64,000 nt of DNA from Doryteuthis pealeii. Taxonomy: Eukaryota > Mollusca > Cephalopoda > Myopsida > Loliginidae. The stretch spans positions 19,603,812 to 19,667,811 of the forward strand of contig CM042145.1 of NCBI GenBank assembly GCA_023376005.1. The letters are read 5' to 3'. Below the pieces are notes generated by a model. The model was not told the DNA's origin and did no database searches. It was given only the letters and a program-made list of their open reading frames with translations. A program made the position numbers and the translations under genes. This document shows positions 53,008 to 64,000 of the stretch, one piece after another. The first letter of the stretch is position 1. Every line of letters begins with the position of its first letter.

Positions 53008-53615
53008 TATACAAGGTGTCAAAAAAGCATCAAGATGTTTTTGTACTTTTTGACACACTTTGTATTCTGAAAAAAAATTACGTTCCATTCATTCTTCATT
53101 TCTATCTTGGTAAATACAACTTTAAACTTGATACTTTTTTGACACACCTTGTATTCTGAAAAAAATAACGTTCCATTCATTCTTCATTTCTATCTTGGTA
53201 AATACAACTTTAAACTTGATACTTTTTTGACACACCTTGTATTCTGAAGACAAAATAACGTTCCATTCATTCTTCATTTCTATCTTGGTAAATACAACTT
53301 TAAACTTGATACTTTTTTGACACACCTTGTATTCTGAAGACAAAATAACATTCCATTCATTCTTCATTTCTATCTTGGTAAATACAACTTTAAACTTGAT
53401 ACTTTTTTGACACACCTTGTATTCTGAAGACAAAATAACGTTCCATTCATTCTTCATTTCTATCTTGGTAAATACAACTTTAAACTTGATACTTTTTTGA
53501 CACATCTTGTATTCTGAAAAAATTTATGAATGGAACGTTATTTTTTTTCAGAATACAAGGCATGTCTAAAAGTACAAAAAATCTTGATACTTTTTTTGAC
53601 ACACCTTGTATATAT
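53008..53615. mobile_element. Tandem-unit MITE, six internal units
   Basis: The left end 'acaaggtgtcaaaaaagcat' and right end 'tgacacaccttgtata' bracket six units. Repeat points lie at 53052, 53141, 53229, 53319, 53409 and 53499, so the spacing settles to exactly 90 bp. An inverted half unit (53515-53600) completes it. Adjacent middle units are nearly identical, so amplification is recent. Confidence 0.9.
53122..53505 (-). other. Repeat-encoded open frame, 127 codons, not called as a gene
   Basis: Within the six-unit array the minus strand stays open because the unit is 90 bp and stop-free in this frame. It gives four full 30-residue repeats of the form 'KVCQKSIKFKVVFTKIEMKN' plus 'EWNVILSSEY'. 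Shorter related frames occur at the 9-kb and 36-kb copies. No known domain is recognised and no promoter is seen. Confidence 0.7.
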
Positions 53616-53650
53616 CAGATACTATATTAATAGTGTATATATTCTATTCT

Positions 53651-53875
53651 CTCTCTCTCTCTCTCTCTCTCTAAATAACTTCACTGCTGATTTGATTTTA
53701 AACAAAACCCTTCTTTTCTAAGTTGGAGTCAACTCAACAATTCTTATTATCTTATTACATGAACATTTAAAGAAATATTTCCGTAACTGCAGAAGGTATT
53801 ATAAGTTATATCTTTCTCTCTCTCTCTCTCTCTCTTTATCTATCTCTCTTTATCTCTCTCTCTCTCTCCTTTTCT
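53651..53875. repeat. (CT)n microsatellites
   Basis: Two blocks of TC repeats (53652-53673 and 53812-53870). Confidence 0.9.
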
Positions 53876-54029
53876 TTTCTTTTAAGCATCTTTTAATTTT
53901 TCTGATGATTTCTAGTATTCCAACAACTTCAAATATTTTAACAACAAATGAATTTTTTTTTTTTTTTTTTATTGTTGTTCTAATTTAAGGATGGAGTAGT
54001 TTACCTGTTTCTTGGGCAGGTGACAGGTG

Positions 54030-54379
54030 AAGTATTATGTGAATTTACAGAAGACACAGGATATCTTGAGAGTTTCGCCAAGCAAACAGTTTGACACTCA
54101 TAATAAAACAAAGTCAGCTAAATGACAATAACCCTTTTACAACCATCCAACCAAAATCTAGTTTTTCTGGTAGGTAGTTTATAAAAAGAAAGATGTTTGT
54201 CTCTTTTTACTGGAAAATTTGTGAAGAAATTGCACGTACGACTTTATGAGTTATGTAAACAAATTTCTTTAGTCATTGTGATATTTAAAATTTGAAGTGA
54301 ATGTAATAAATACTTAATAACAAGTAGGGGGTTGTTTCCGCAGTTGCTGTCAAATATGAAATTTGTAAATTACTAGGTG
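54030..54379 (+). repeat. Dispersed repeat J, copy 1
   Basis: Matches 56829-57132 and, for its last 150 bp, 60194-60360: 'agacacaggatatcttgaga', 'cgtacgactttatgagttat' and 'aacttaataacaagtagg'-type end. The three copies lie within 6.3 kb, same orientation. Confidence 0.85.
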
Positions 54380-54394
54380 TAAGTGTGTGTGTAT

Positions 54395-54660
54395 GTATGT
54401 ATATATATATATATATATATATGGAGGCGCGTGGGCTAGTGGTTAGAGTCGTGGGAAATGGACTCGTCAATTTGAGTTCAATTCCTAGACGAAGCTGTTG
54501 GCATTTCACATAGCGCTAATACCCTTGGGAAAGGTATGAATCCATATATTCTCCCTCCAGCTATGGGTTAAATAGTAGGGCAGACTGGGCCCTTCAACCT
54601 TGGGTAGGTAACCAGTCTAGGAGAGGGATAACTCTGAATTCAAAATTCCTGAGGTCGGTC
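54395..54660 (+). repeat. SINE family C after a TA run
   Basis: 'gcgtgggctagtggttagag' and 'tgagttcaattcctaga' (A/B boxes), then 'ggttaaatagtagggcagac'. The 3' end is diverged. Confidence 0.75.
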
Positions 54661-54954
54661 GTTGATTGGGTTTGTGTGAACTCTCATGCGTCGAAAATTG
54701 ACGATAGTCCATAATATATGTGTGCAAAGGAATGACTTACCGGTAAAAATATTTGGTTGGTGTAAGTGTTACTCGGATAAGTCAGCATTATAACAAATAT
54801 AAAGTGCTCAATGCGTAAGTAGAGCGGATTTATTATTATAGTGTGTACAGAATTACCCTACGGATCTTCAGGGTTGAATCCACTGAATTAATCAATATAT
54901 TGAATAATTACAGCTAACTGCAGGAGTTCATGTTGTAATTATATATATATATAA

Positions 54955-55204
54955 AGTAAAGTCGTTGGGGTGGCCTAAAGTCGGTATCACCCACACAGCG
55001 AGGAAGTCTACCCTCTTTTCACTAGTGCTAGACCCAGGAGATTGTTTTAGCATCTGAGGTGGAGCGCCACACCTACCATCAGCTCCTCACTTTACCGCAC
55101 AGATCCCCGTGCTACTCATACGCTGAGTTGGCGAGGGCCGGTATCGAATCAGGAACCTTGTGGTTACTAGTCGAATGCTCTATCGACTGAGCTAAACTGG
55201 CCCT
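54955..55204 (-). repeat. SINE family A, full-length
   Basis: Minus-strand copy with 'gagggccggtatcgaatcag' (B-box reverse) and head at 'gactgagctaaactggccct'. Follows a TA microsatellite. Confidence 0.85.
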
Positions 55205-56460
55205 AATCAAACAAAAGATGTCAGGAGTGTTCACATAGTGATTTTTCAGTGTAAACAAGTGACACATGTGCTAGAGCCACTGTGTGAGCAGTTTAAAGTA
55301 AGCAAAGAGTTAACGGCAGCTGGTCATATAAAGTCCTAGAACCTATACGATTAAGTACCGACCATATTCTTCATATATGTGAAGAGATGGAAGTGAATCC
55401 GATGGTATGTAGTATAAGAAAATTGAAAAAAACACAGGTTTAAATAAGTTGAGTGGTAAGTTTATTGGCCGACGCTGCAGTGTTTCGATCTATTAATTAG
55501 ATCATCGTCAGGGCATTTGTTGGTATAAGGAAGGCGATAAAAAATTTTTATCACAGAATAACAAGAAAAGCAAGTGATAGTCCTTGTTTATCAATCTGTT
55601 CAAAATTTGAAATTTGAAGAAAGGACGCTGAAAAATGGACGGTTTGAAATTTGAGAGTGTGTGTATTGAAAAAAGGCATTGTGCATTTTTAGGTGTTTTG
55701 CGCGTGTGTGTATAAATCTTTCGCAATAGAGGATATCGAAACAAACCTCAAGGTTGTGTGTGTGTGCGCGAGCGTGAATGTATGTTCATTAAGGAAAAAA
55801 TATTTGTTTCAAGTAAGTGGCGAGAAAATATTCTTTAAAAAGAAAAAAATCTTACCGTGAAATTCTAATGCAAAAAAACCGTCTGTTGTTTGTAAACAAA
55901 CAGCTGGGAGTTTACGGTGAAAAGCAAAAGGTGTTCCTTTCAAAACAGCTCCCAGCTGGGGTGCTTATTGGTTACTTGGTCCAAAATTTCTTTATTCTCT
56001 ATGTTAGTGCATTTTAAATGTATTGTTCTAATAAACAATAATTATCTAATAATCTACATAGGATGTATTGTTTTTTCTGCGTTATGATTGATAGATTTTA
56101 ACAGCATGTCAACCTATCTTGGGTTATTTTATGCCTAGAGGTTAGGGAATCACTTTCATTGTTCATTTATATTTATATTTTTTGCATAGATGTTTCTCAA
56201 GATTTTATTTGCACACAGTTAAATCATATCAAGTATTCTTATCTAATACTAATAATTATATGGTTTTAAGTAATTATTTCTATTTGATAATAATAATTTG
56301 TTTGCACACAGTCATATGGTTTCAAGTTAACTAATAATAATCCTTAGTAAAGAATTTTAGCTTTAAGTATCCATTCTTAATACAAATAATTTACAGTTAT
56401 ATGGTATCAAGAATTCCTATTTAATACTAATAATTTGCAAACATATCTATTTGACCCATA
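55205..56460. other. Intergenic DNA, nothing firmly recognised
   Basis: 55435-55510 has 'tgtttcgatctattaattag' beside 'atcatcgtcagggcatttg', a style shared with some retroelement ends, but only one copy is here. Around 55875-55960 'acagctgggag' is echoed by 'ctcccagctg', a short inverted repeat. No gene is seen. Confidence 0.45.
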
Positions 56461-56464
56461 AATA

Positions 56465-56720
56465 AGACCCTAACAGGTAGGCATTTACCCAAACCGTTTG
56501 CTACTTGTAGGATGTGACACAAGGTTACAAGTATGGAGCATCCAGTGAGGATCGAACTCGGTATTCAGTTGTAATGGATCTGCAAGACCAGCTTGTCATA
56601 ATGGGACACCCCCTAACAGGTACTACCAATCCGGAGCAGAGTGGACATGGGGATAGTGACAATGAAGAGGTACTCTACACCCCCCACCACCACCACAGAT
56701 CCCCAGAACAGGAGCCTCAC
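56465..56720. repeat. Mixed SINE fragments (families F, C tail, D)
   Basis: 'gaccctaacaggta', then 'tgtaggatgtgacacaaggt', then 'gaggatcgaactcggtattc' (family D reverse), then 'acaggtactaccaatccgga' (family F reverse). Family D appears to have landed inside family F. Confidence 0.6.
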
Positions 56721-56828
56721 CATCAAATGCAGTTTAGTATTACACACAGGGTACCAGTTCTTTTGTGTGGGCTCTTACTCCTTTGTAGGGGATTTAGCAT
56801 ATTCTAATCTCAATCGACAGGGCAGGCT

Positions 56829-57132
56829 GAAGTGTTATGTGAATTTACAGAAGACACAGGATATCTTAAGAGTTTCGCCAAGCAAACAGTTTGACACTCA
56901 TAATAAAACAAAGTCAGCAAAATGACAATAACCCTTTTACAACCATCCAACCAAAATCTAGTTTTTCTGGTATGAAGTTTATAGAAAAAAGAAAGATGTT
57001 TGTCTCTTTTTACTGCTAAATTTGTGAAGAAATTGCACGTACGACTTTATCAGTTATGTAAACAAATTTCTTTAGTCATTGTGATATTTAAAAATTTGAA
57101 GTGAATGTAATGAATACTTAATAACAAGTAGG
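56829..57132 (+). repeat. Dispersed repeat J, copy 2
   Basis: About 95 percent identical by eye to 54030-54330, with a few single-base and short indel differences. Confidence 0.9.
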
Positions 57133-57404
57133 ACATATTTATCTATCTATCTCGTTAAGAATTGATGGAAAAAATGAATGAAATATGAAATGAATGGAAT
57201 AAATGAAAAAATCCTTTCCACAGGACCTCTCTTAAAAGAAAAAAATAATTTTAAGAGAGGTCCCTAATGGAAAAGCGTTCTTCTTTTTACTGGACTCTTT
57301 ATTGAAGCATTACATTAATATAATTATTATATAAAATATTAGAGAGGATAAAATAGGTGTCTTACCTTTGTGAAGTTCTGTTGAGAAATTATATATATAT
57401 ATAT

Positions 57405-57703
57405 CCTGCATCTCTGACGCACAAAAATCTAAAAGGACACAGTTAAATTGTATCCATGCATCCCAGTGTTTTTCTTTTTCTTCCCTCACCATTTCAAGCT
57501 AACTGTAAATACATTTCAATAGTTTCTTAGAAATGAATTACACAGGATAGGTTACAAGGTAGGAGTTAGGTGGCTTTAGTTGTTTTCCCAGATCATAAAT
57601 AAAAACCCTACAATTTATTTGGGACCCATAAATTTTTCTGGGGACTCATTCAAAGGAAATATGTGCATCACTGGATGCACTAAATCAAAAAGCTATCAGC
57701 ATC
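57405..57703. mobile_element. MITE family G, copy 4
   Basis: 'cctgcatctctgacgcacaa' to 'aaaagctatcagcatc'. The outermost 10 bp of the left end are missing at a TA run. Confidence 0.7.
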
Positions 57704-58016
57704 CCTGTGTACACACACACACACACACTATATATATATATATATATATATAAAGGACCTACATGTCTGACTCATGTAGATTGAAGAACCATTCGGGTGA
57801 AACCTAGGTAGGTAGTGTCTGACTCCTGTAGGTACATACGATACTGATGATTATTTTCAGAAAGTACAGATGTGCCAGTCTTTTCTTTAAAAAAAATCTT
57901 TTTCCCCAGATGTCAGTTTGAAAATTTTTTTATTTTTATTTTGAAAAACTGAATTACCTGGGTTTTTTTTCACACCAGTAGAGTTTAGAAGTAAAAAAAA
58001 AATAAATAAATAAAAA

Positions 58017-58019
<3 letters not shown>

Positions 58020-58052
<33 letters not shown>
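58020..58052. repeat. (TA)n microsatellite
   Basis: A TA run of about 30 bp. Confidence 0.9.
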
Positions 58053-58056
<4 letters not shown>

Positions 58057-58178
58057 TTATATATAAGGGTGGCTTAACAGTGAATATGGGCACGATCGTT
58101 GGAGGTGCACAGGATCCAGGGGTTAAGTCCGTGATAAAACAAATACAAAGTGCTCAATACAAAGTAGAGCAAATTTAT

Positions 58179-58403
58179 TGAAGAAATAGATACAACAGAA
58201 ACCTACTCGAGTTTCATCGCTAGAATCCTTAGGGTTAAATCCACTGAATTAATCGAGTTACCGATTAATTGCAGCTGATCACACGTATGTTCATTGAATA
58301 AGATTTTCAATGAACATATGTGTGATCTCGATTAATTCAGTAGATTTAACCTTGATGATTCTAGCGATGAAACTCGAGTAGGTTTCTTTTGTATCTATTT
58401 CTT

Positions 58404-58407
<4 letters not shown>
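58179..58407. mobile_element. 229-bp foldback element
   Basis: Left arm 'gaagaaatagatacaacaga' with 'cctactcgagtttcatcgct' pairs with the right arm 'agcgatgaaactcgagtagg' and 'gtatctatttcttc'. The centre 'ttgaataagattttcaa' is near 58300. Half-copies are at 2215-2290 and 54880-54940. A 47-bp TA run follows. Confidence 0.8.
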
Positions 58408-58452
<45 letters not shown>

Positions 58453-58802
58453 ATGCTCTACCATGAGAGTGGGAAGCAATATGAGGAAATAACAGATTAG
58501 GAAAAATCTGACAAAATGTGAGAAAAAGTTGAGGAATAAGGTGAATAACAAAACTGACAATTACATTCAATTAATATTTTGCATCAATTGATTTTAGAAG
58601 GTTCATGAGAATATTCTATTGTTTTAAAACAGACTGATATATTCTCCCAAAATCCGGTAGAGCTCTCTAGGAGCAACTTTGATTAACTTTCACCGCCCGC
58701 ATTAAGCAATGATCATCTGTTGTTTACTGATTTGATCTCTCTGGTGGTTGTAAAATATATAAACAAATGTATGTATTTAATAGTTTAAACACCACTCCTT
58801 AA

Positions 58803-58950
58803 CAGCAGTTGTCGATGGCTTAGAGGGTAACGAACCGGGCTGATGAAAAGTCAGTCGGGTTTCGCTCCTGGTCGGAGGTACTTGCTGTGTCTAGCCACAC
58901 TGATGAGACGTAAAACATCAAAACACGGTGTCTGTGGATGAATTATATAT
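58803..58950 (+). repeat. tRNA-like SINE family E
   Basis: 'gatggcttagagggtaacga' (A-box-like) and 'cgggtttcgctcctggtcgg' (B-box-like) at about 35-bp spacing, then a short body with 'gatgagacgtaaaacatcaa'. Single copy in the window; the tRNA-like start is clear, the family is not known to me. Confidence 0.5.
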
Positions 58951-58979
58951 ACACACGATGAAAAGGTGGAAAGACTCAC

Positions 58980-59065
58980 ATGAATCCAAACCTGTTAAAT
59001 TGCACTTAAAAAAACTGATCTTGCATCACATCCTGCTTGTGTGGAGGGGTTGGGTAAATACTTAA
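58980..59065 (+). repeat. SINE family C, 3' tail
   Basis: 'aaacctgttaaattgcactt' and 'catcacatcctgcttgtgtg', matching the family C end. Confidence 0.55.
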
Positions 59066-59124
59066 CAGATTATCTATCTGAATAAGTAACAATGGGATTT
59101 TTTTTGTTTATTTGTCAGTCAGTA

Positions 59125-59643
59125 TGTTATGTAGCGGCCTTCTTCGCTACTCTAAATCGTGTACATTAGTTCTGGGGTTTTTCCTGTACCCAAAGCGATG
59201 TATGTTAGTAGTCAGCTACTACCGACTACTGGACTTCAATAAACAACAGATACGTATGTACAAAGAGAGGACCCTTCTTTATTTTCTTCGGTGTGTGGGT
59301 GGTGAAGGCGCAGAGCTTACAATGAGTGCCCAAGGGGTGGTGGCTGACGGGAGACGTGAAGTGTCCTTTCGGCTGCCGGCTGGCATCTCTGTGTGTCGGC
59401 TCGAATCTTCTCTCCTTTATATTGATAGGTACGCCTCTGCATCTTTATCTTTTGATCTGATAATGGACATTTGTTATATATTTCTTTATCCCCTCCCTGC
59501 TTCCTTGACCGGAAACCCTCTCTTCCGTTTTTTAACTTCTTTGTTCGCTTTTACTGGGGAAAAAGTCCTATGTCATTTTTTTTTGTCTTTTCTTTGTTTA
59601 GTTTAACCGGAAATTCCTATTTCCGTTTGTACAATATACAACA
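59125..59643 (+). mobile_element. Possible solo LTR, copy 2
   Basis: Same family as 41577-42068, TGTT...AACA ends, 519 bp. A 164-codon frame across it (from 59112) has no recognisable protein features and is not called. Confidence 0.45.
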
Positions 59644-60193
59644 ATATCTGTTAGGATCAGTGTAGTATCTGTGCATTTTTCCAACAATGAAAGTATCCCT
59701 CTCAAACGCTTCTGCTTAGGATTAGAGTTTTCTATCTGTATCCATGGAAATCTAAACATATTTAAAAAATAATAATAATTAACTCTCTGCCTACCAAATT
59801 TTCCCCCGGCTGTACCAAAATTTTCTTGGTATTTAAACCAATTACTAAAAAGTATAAATATAAATACACAACATATTTTACTTCCTAACTGTTAGGCATG
59901 ACATAACCCCAGACGTGTTGATATGCCCTCAAAAACAATAAACCAACCATTCTTGGTATTTGTATGGTATGTATGGTGGGATATTTCAAAGTTTACTATC
60001 TATTCACCTCAGAACTCATTCTATTCAAATAAAGTCCTATTATTATTGTAATCCAAGTCCTTCAGCTTCAATTATAATGAAGTAACGATAAAGATGAGGA
60101 CAACAGTCTGAAAAATCTAAATAATAAAAAAAAAAATAGATTGAAAGCTCTAGAAAAAGGAAATAAGATTAACCCATTCACTTCAGTGAAGTG

Positions 60194-60360
60194 GTTGCAC
60201 GTACGACTTTATCAGTTATGTAAACAAATTTCTTTAGTCATTATGACATTTAGAATTCAAAGTGCATGTAATGAATACGTAATAACAAGTGGGAATTGGG
60301 GGTTGATGGGGCGGAAAATTCCACAGTTGCTGTCAGATATGAAATTTGTATACTTACTAG
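60194..60360 (+). repeat. Dispersed repeat J, 3' part, copy 3
   Basis: 'tgcacgtacgactttatcag' to 'gaaatttgtatacttactag', extending past the end of copy 2 and matching copy 1 to its end. Confidence 0.8.
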
Positions 60361-60395
60361 ACAATAGTGGTCTATGATGATATTGATACTTCCAA

Positions 60396-60600
60396 GGGCA
60401 GGCTTAGCTCAGTTGGTAGAGCATCAACCTAGGAACTACAAGGTTCCTGGTTTGATACCGGCCATCGCCAACTCAGCGTATGAGTAGCACAGAGATCTGT
60501 GCTGTAAAGTGAGGAGCTGATGTTAGGTATGGCGCTCCATCTCAGATGCAAAATCAATCTCCTTGGTCTAGTGCTTGTGAAAAGGAGATGGACTCCCTCA
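60396..60600 (+). repeat. SINE family A, 3'-truncated
   Basis: 'gggcaggcttagctcagttg', 'tggtttgataccggccatcg' and body to 'gagatggactccctca'; the last ~45 bp are missing. Confidence 0.8.
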
Positions 60601-60725
60601 ATTTACTTAGTTGTTATTTATTTAGGAAGAAATAAAGGATTCTAATTAGAATTCCATAGTTATCTTGGTTATTTTGAGTTTTTGAATGATTAAAAAAAAA
60701 AAATGTTTGTTACTAATACTTAGAG

Positions 60726-61182
60726 CAGGGGTTACGAAACAACAGCCCATGAAGGCATTTTATCAGGCCTGCTAACAGTACTTGAATTTGTTAAAATGTA
60801 CGGAATGTATGGAAATCAACCCATCAAACGAAATTGACTGATAAACATTTGAAAGCAATTCTCTTGATTACATGTAGCAATTCCAAACCAAACACTGACG
60901 ATATCTTGAAAGGCAAACTTCAGGTTCACAAATCTCACTAAACCTTTCTGCTTATGTTGCGTTCTTTGATAATATTTTGAAAATAAATACGTTGGTTAAA
61001 TTTGTTTTTGTGCATCTTATGCCACTCATCCATGAATATAACATGGAAAGATAATTTTGTTTTACATCTTTTTCTCAGAGTTTTTATTCTGGCTAGCAAG
61101 TATTGAACACAATAATAATGTGGTCCGCACTCGTTATTTTTTCAATTATCCGGCTCACAGTGAAAATGTTTGGTGATCCCTG
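60726..61182. mobile_element. hAT-like nonautonomous remnant
   Basis: The left end 'caggggttacgaaacaacag' and the reverse of the right end, 'cagggatcaccaaacatttt', are imperfect inverted repeats of the CAGGGGTTCNCAAAC type seen in hAT elements. The inner 'caattatccggctcacagtg' also fits. Flanking 8-mers acttagag and aaatagat agree at 5 of 8. Length 457 bp, no transposase. Confidence 0.55.
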
Positions 61183-61191
61183 AAATAGATG

Positions 61192-61452
61192 CACCCTCTG
61201 GGTGCAAGTATTTAAGTTTTAATGTAATAAAATATTATATTAAATTAGAGAGGCTAATGAAACTAAATAAGAATGCAGATAAAAATATTTGAAACAGAGG
61301 GGGATATAATCAAAGATTAAAAAAAAACTAAAACTTACTCTTCCATCACTTCCGTCTTTCATTGCAAATTTTTCCTAATTTAGCAATTTAATTAAAAATA
61401 GGAAGTAAAGAATAAAATTACCGTTATTTCTTCTTGTTAATGGATTTCTATT
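61192..61452 (+). repeat. Dispersed repeat H, copy 3, between hAT right halves
   Basis: 'caccctctgggtgcaagtat' to 'tcttgttaatggatttct'. Bounded on each side by a copy of the hAT-like right half. Confidence 0.75.
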
Positions 61453-61453
61453 A

Positions 61454-61650
61454 TAAATATGTTGGTTGAATTTGTTTTTGTGCATCTTATGCCACTCATT
61501 CATGAATACAACATGGAAAGATAAATTTTGTTTTACATCTTTTTCTCAGAGCTTTCATTCTGGTTAGCAGGTATTGAATACAATAATAATGTGGCTTGTT
61601 ATTTTTTTTCAATTATCCGGCCCACTGTGAAAATAGTTTGGTGATCCCTG
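61454..61650. mobile_element. hAT-like right half, second copy
   Basis: About 95 percent identical to 60985-61182 ('gtgcatcttatgccactcat', 'acatctttttctcagag'). Its left part is replaced by repeat H. Confidence 0.65.
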
Positions 61651-61844
61651 CTATAGAGTTTTAAATCTGGGTTTCTGTTTTCTAAATGCAGCAGTAACTT
61701 TAACCCATTAACAGCCAACTTTGTTCCATATAAAAATTCTTTGAGGAGGATATGGCGGCAGTTCTCAACCAAAACTGATTCTTGCTGCAGTGTGAGGATA
61801 GTAGCTATTTGTTAAGATTTTTGTGCCCATTTTTTTTATTCATA

Positions 61845-62080
61845 GTCAAGCTCAGTTGGTAGAATGTCCAACTAGGAACCACAAGGTTCCTAGTCCGATA
61901 TCGACCCTCGCTAACTCAGCGCACGAATAGCACAAAAATCAGTGCGGTAAAGTGAGAAGCTGGTGTTAGGTGTGGCGCTCCACCACAGATGCAAAAACAA
62001 TCTCCTTGGTCTAGCGCTAGTGAAAAGGGGATAGACTCCCTCGCTGTCTGGCTGATACCGACTTTAGGCCACCCTGACGA
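61845..62080 (+). repeat. SINE family A, full-length
   Basis: 'catagtcaagctcagttggt', 'cctagtccgatatcgaccct' (degraded B box), and 3' end 'taggccaccctgacgaatta'. Its 3' end is continuous with the right direct repeat, exactly as at 1-57. Confidence 0.8.
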
Positions 62081-62850
62081 ATTATTTGTAGTCGAGTCAC
62101 TACTAGTTGAATAGCTAGTCATACTGTTGGAGAACTGAATGTTGACTCTATTATTATTACTAGTGCAAAATAAAAAACGCCCTCCGGGCAATGTAAAAAT
62201 AGATTTTTTGAAACATATTGCCTGAGGGGTGGGAGTAAAAAATTCAATGTCAGCGAATTTGTACCCTAAGTAAGTAAAATCATCAAATTCATTAAAGGAT
62301 TAAAAGATAAAACAATTTCAAATGTAAACTTTAAATATATATTAAAATAAAGCAAACTATATATAGATATATAATGCCAGTCATGTATTTATTAAAACTT
62401 GTTATAAAAAAACAATGAGGACTGTCTAATGTTGCATGTTCAAATTTTGAGTGTATTCTATGTTATGACGATTTTGGGTAATGTGACGTAAGCAGTGATG
62501 TAATTTTTGTTACAGACAAAAACCAGAAGCAAATCTCCATTATTAATAGATTCCTATAGTGAGAGCACTTTACAGTCAAGATCCCTTGCATTCTTTAGTG
62601 TTAGGTAGAATCCTTTGGTTGTTCCTTAGTGAAGAATCCTTGTGTTAAGCAGAGGCTGATCCGCTTGTCTGTGTCGAATAACGTGCAAATGAACGCCTTT
62701 AAAGATCAACAATTAAGTAGTTAACTAACCACGTATTCGAGCTGTTGATTGGCTGGCTTTAATCCACGTGGCCATGCAGAGCCTATAAGTTGAAGTGGAT
62801 TCCAGCACACCTTATATCACAAAATACTGCAATCTATCTATCTTAGTCCG

Positions 62851-62892
<42 letters not shown>

Positions 62893-64000
62893 AGTCTGTT
62901 ATCTATCTATCTATCTATCTAAGTCTGTTCTATCTATCTATCTATCTATCTTAGTCTATCTATCTATCTATCTATCTTAGTCTGTTATATCTATCTATCT
63001 ATCTATCTATCTTAGTCTGTTTATATCTATCTATCTATCCTATCTATCTTAGTCTGTTATATCTATCTATCTATCTATCTATCTTAGTCTGTTTATATCT
63101 ATCTATCTATCTATCTATCTTAGTCTGTATCTAATCTATCTATCTATCTATCTCTCTATCTTAGTCTGTTTATATCTATCTATCTCTGTTCATATCTATC
63201 TATCTATCTGTCTATCTATCTCTGTTCATATCTATCTATCTATCTGTCTATCTTAGTCTGTCTCGCTCTCTGTTTATAGATATAAATATATATAATGTGG
63301 AAGTAAAATATGGAAATGAATCCAACTATATAAATTGAAAAAACAAATAGTGGCAATTATAAAATATATATTTCATTGTATCAAATTTTAAACTTCTGAG
63401 ACGTTTTTTTCTTTCTTTCTTGTTGCTAAGGTGTGATACACTTGTAAAATCTATAATAGTGTTGAGGTAGAAAACATTGATTAACAGATTGGTAAGTGTA
63501 CAAGTGTCAAAGATGCCGAGAGATTCATCAAGTGGCTTTGCCAAACATTAAATGTAAATATTTTCCAATCTGTGTCCACATGAAACAAACATAAAAAAAA
63601 ATAAAAAATTATATCTATATATGTGTGTGTTAATGTATGAGTAGTAGCTTACCGGTGGGTACGAGTACGATTGTTGGAAGCGCACAGTATCCAACATCTA
63701 TTTAAAAAAAATTTTTTATCATTACTTTCATTCTTACTTTTATCCCTTTATATTATTTTTTTTATATAATTAACCGTATTAAACCACCCAAAACTTCTGT
63801 TATTGCAACGCCTACAATCGGCCTTTTCCTAATACTCTCTAACCAACCCAAGCCAACCAATAAATAATTTTAACCTTTCGTTTTTTAACCATTATTACAC
63901 CCCGTAATCAACCTTTCATTAAATAGTAATTGAAAAAATAATCCCCACAAATTAATTCAAATTTTTAATCCAATAAACAAAAACGGTTCATGATGAATCT
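62024..64000 (+). repeat. Right copy of ~2 kb direct repeat
   Basis: Collinear with 1-2137 to the last base of the window, so the true right boundary is not seen. The TATC array spans 62830-63260, shorter than in the left copy. The 1735-1762 TA run is nearly absent here. Confidence 0.85.
62830..63260. repeat. (TATC)n microsatellite with 'ttagtctgt' interruptions
   Basis: Same organisation as 855-1390; about 100 bp shorter, with more regular spacing of the interruptions. Confidence 0.95.

Noticed and set aside
53122..53505. Gene with 30-residue repeats
   Set aside because: The frame is created by transposon units whose length happens to be 90 bp; no independent evidence of translation.
59112..59606. 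164-codon + strand frame
   Set aside because: It spans the LTR-like repeat; the sister copy at 41577-42068 does not preserve the frame.

Overview
This is an AT-rich, repeat-saturated stretch of animal nuclear DNA, most likely from a coleoid cephalopod (an octopus is the best fit). The evidence is the density of several tRNA-derived SINE families with intact A and B boxes, long TA/TATC/TTC microsatellites, foldback MITEs, decayed mariner and LINE copies, and one metazoan membrane-protein gene. There is no prokaryotic gene organisation, CRISPR array or operon. The species call is inference from repeat style, not from a database search.

Only one clear protein-coding gene is visible: a TMEM45-type (DUF716) multi-pass membrane protein at 38842-39723 on the + strand. 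Its whole coding sequence lies in one exon that begins after a splice acceptor at 38787/38788. The assembled copy carries two compensating one-base frameshifts, both at homopolymers. A second possible coding stretch with no recognisable product lies at 33490-33910; it is weak and interrupted.

The rest is mobile and repetitive DNA. DNA transposons include a 1.1-kb mariner-like element with TIRs and TA duplications but a dead transposase (7895-9020), the 5' part of a second mariner split by a SINE (about 30040-30625), hAT-like remnants (60726-61182, 61454-61650), and a nonautonomous Helitron candidate (46022-46425). Two copies of a foldback MITE carry 8-bp target-site duplications (3969-4340 and 45536-45933). 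One MITE family holds variable numbers of an internal ~90-bp unit (9085-9340, 36268-36630, 53008-53615). LINE remnants lie at 12028-12302 (+), 14545-14875 (-) and 48835-49240 (+). At least five tRNA-like SINE families, called A to F here, are scattered on both strands, and some sit inside other elements.

Minisatellites and low-complexity blocks are prominent: TATC arrays (about 855-1390 and 62830-63260), a 42-bp array (21436-22220), polypyrimidine blocks at 27-33 kb, a GT-rich ~38-bp array in the presumed 3' UTR of the TMEM45 gene, and a 40-bp array (47425-47830). The first ~2.1 kb of the window is nearly identical to the last ~2.0 kb, in the same orientation and including the same SINE end. 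About 62 kb is therefore bracketed by a direct duplication. One assembly gap of exactly 100 N lies at 25829-25928.
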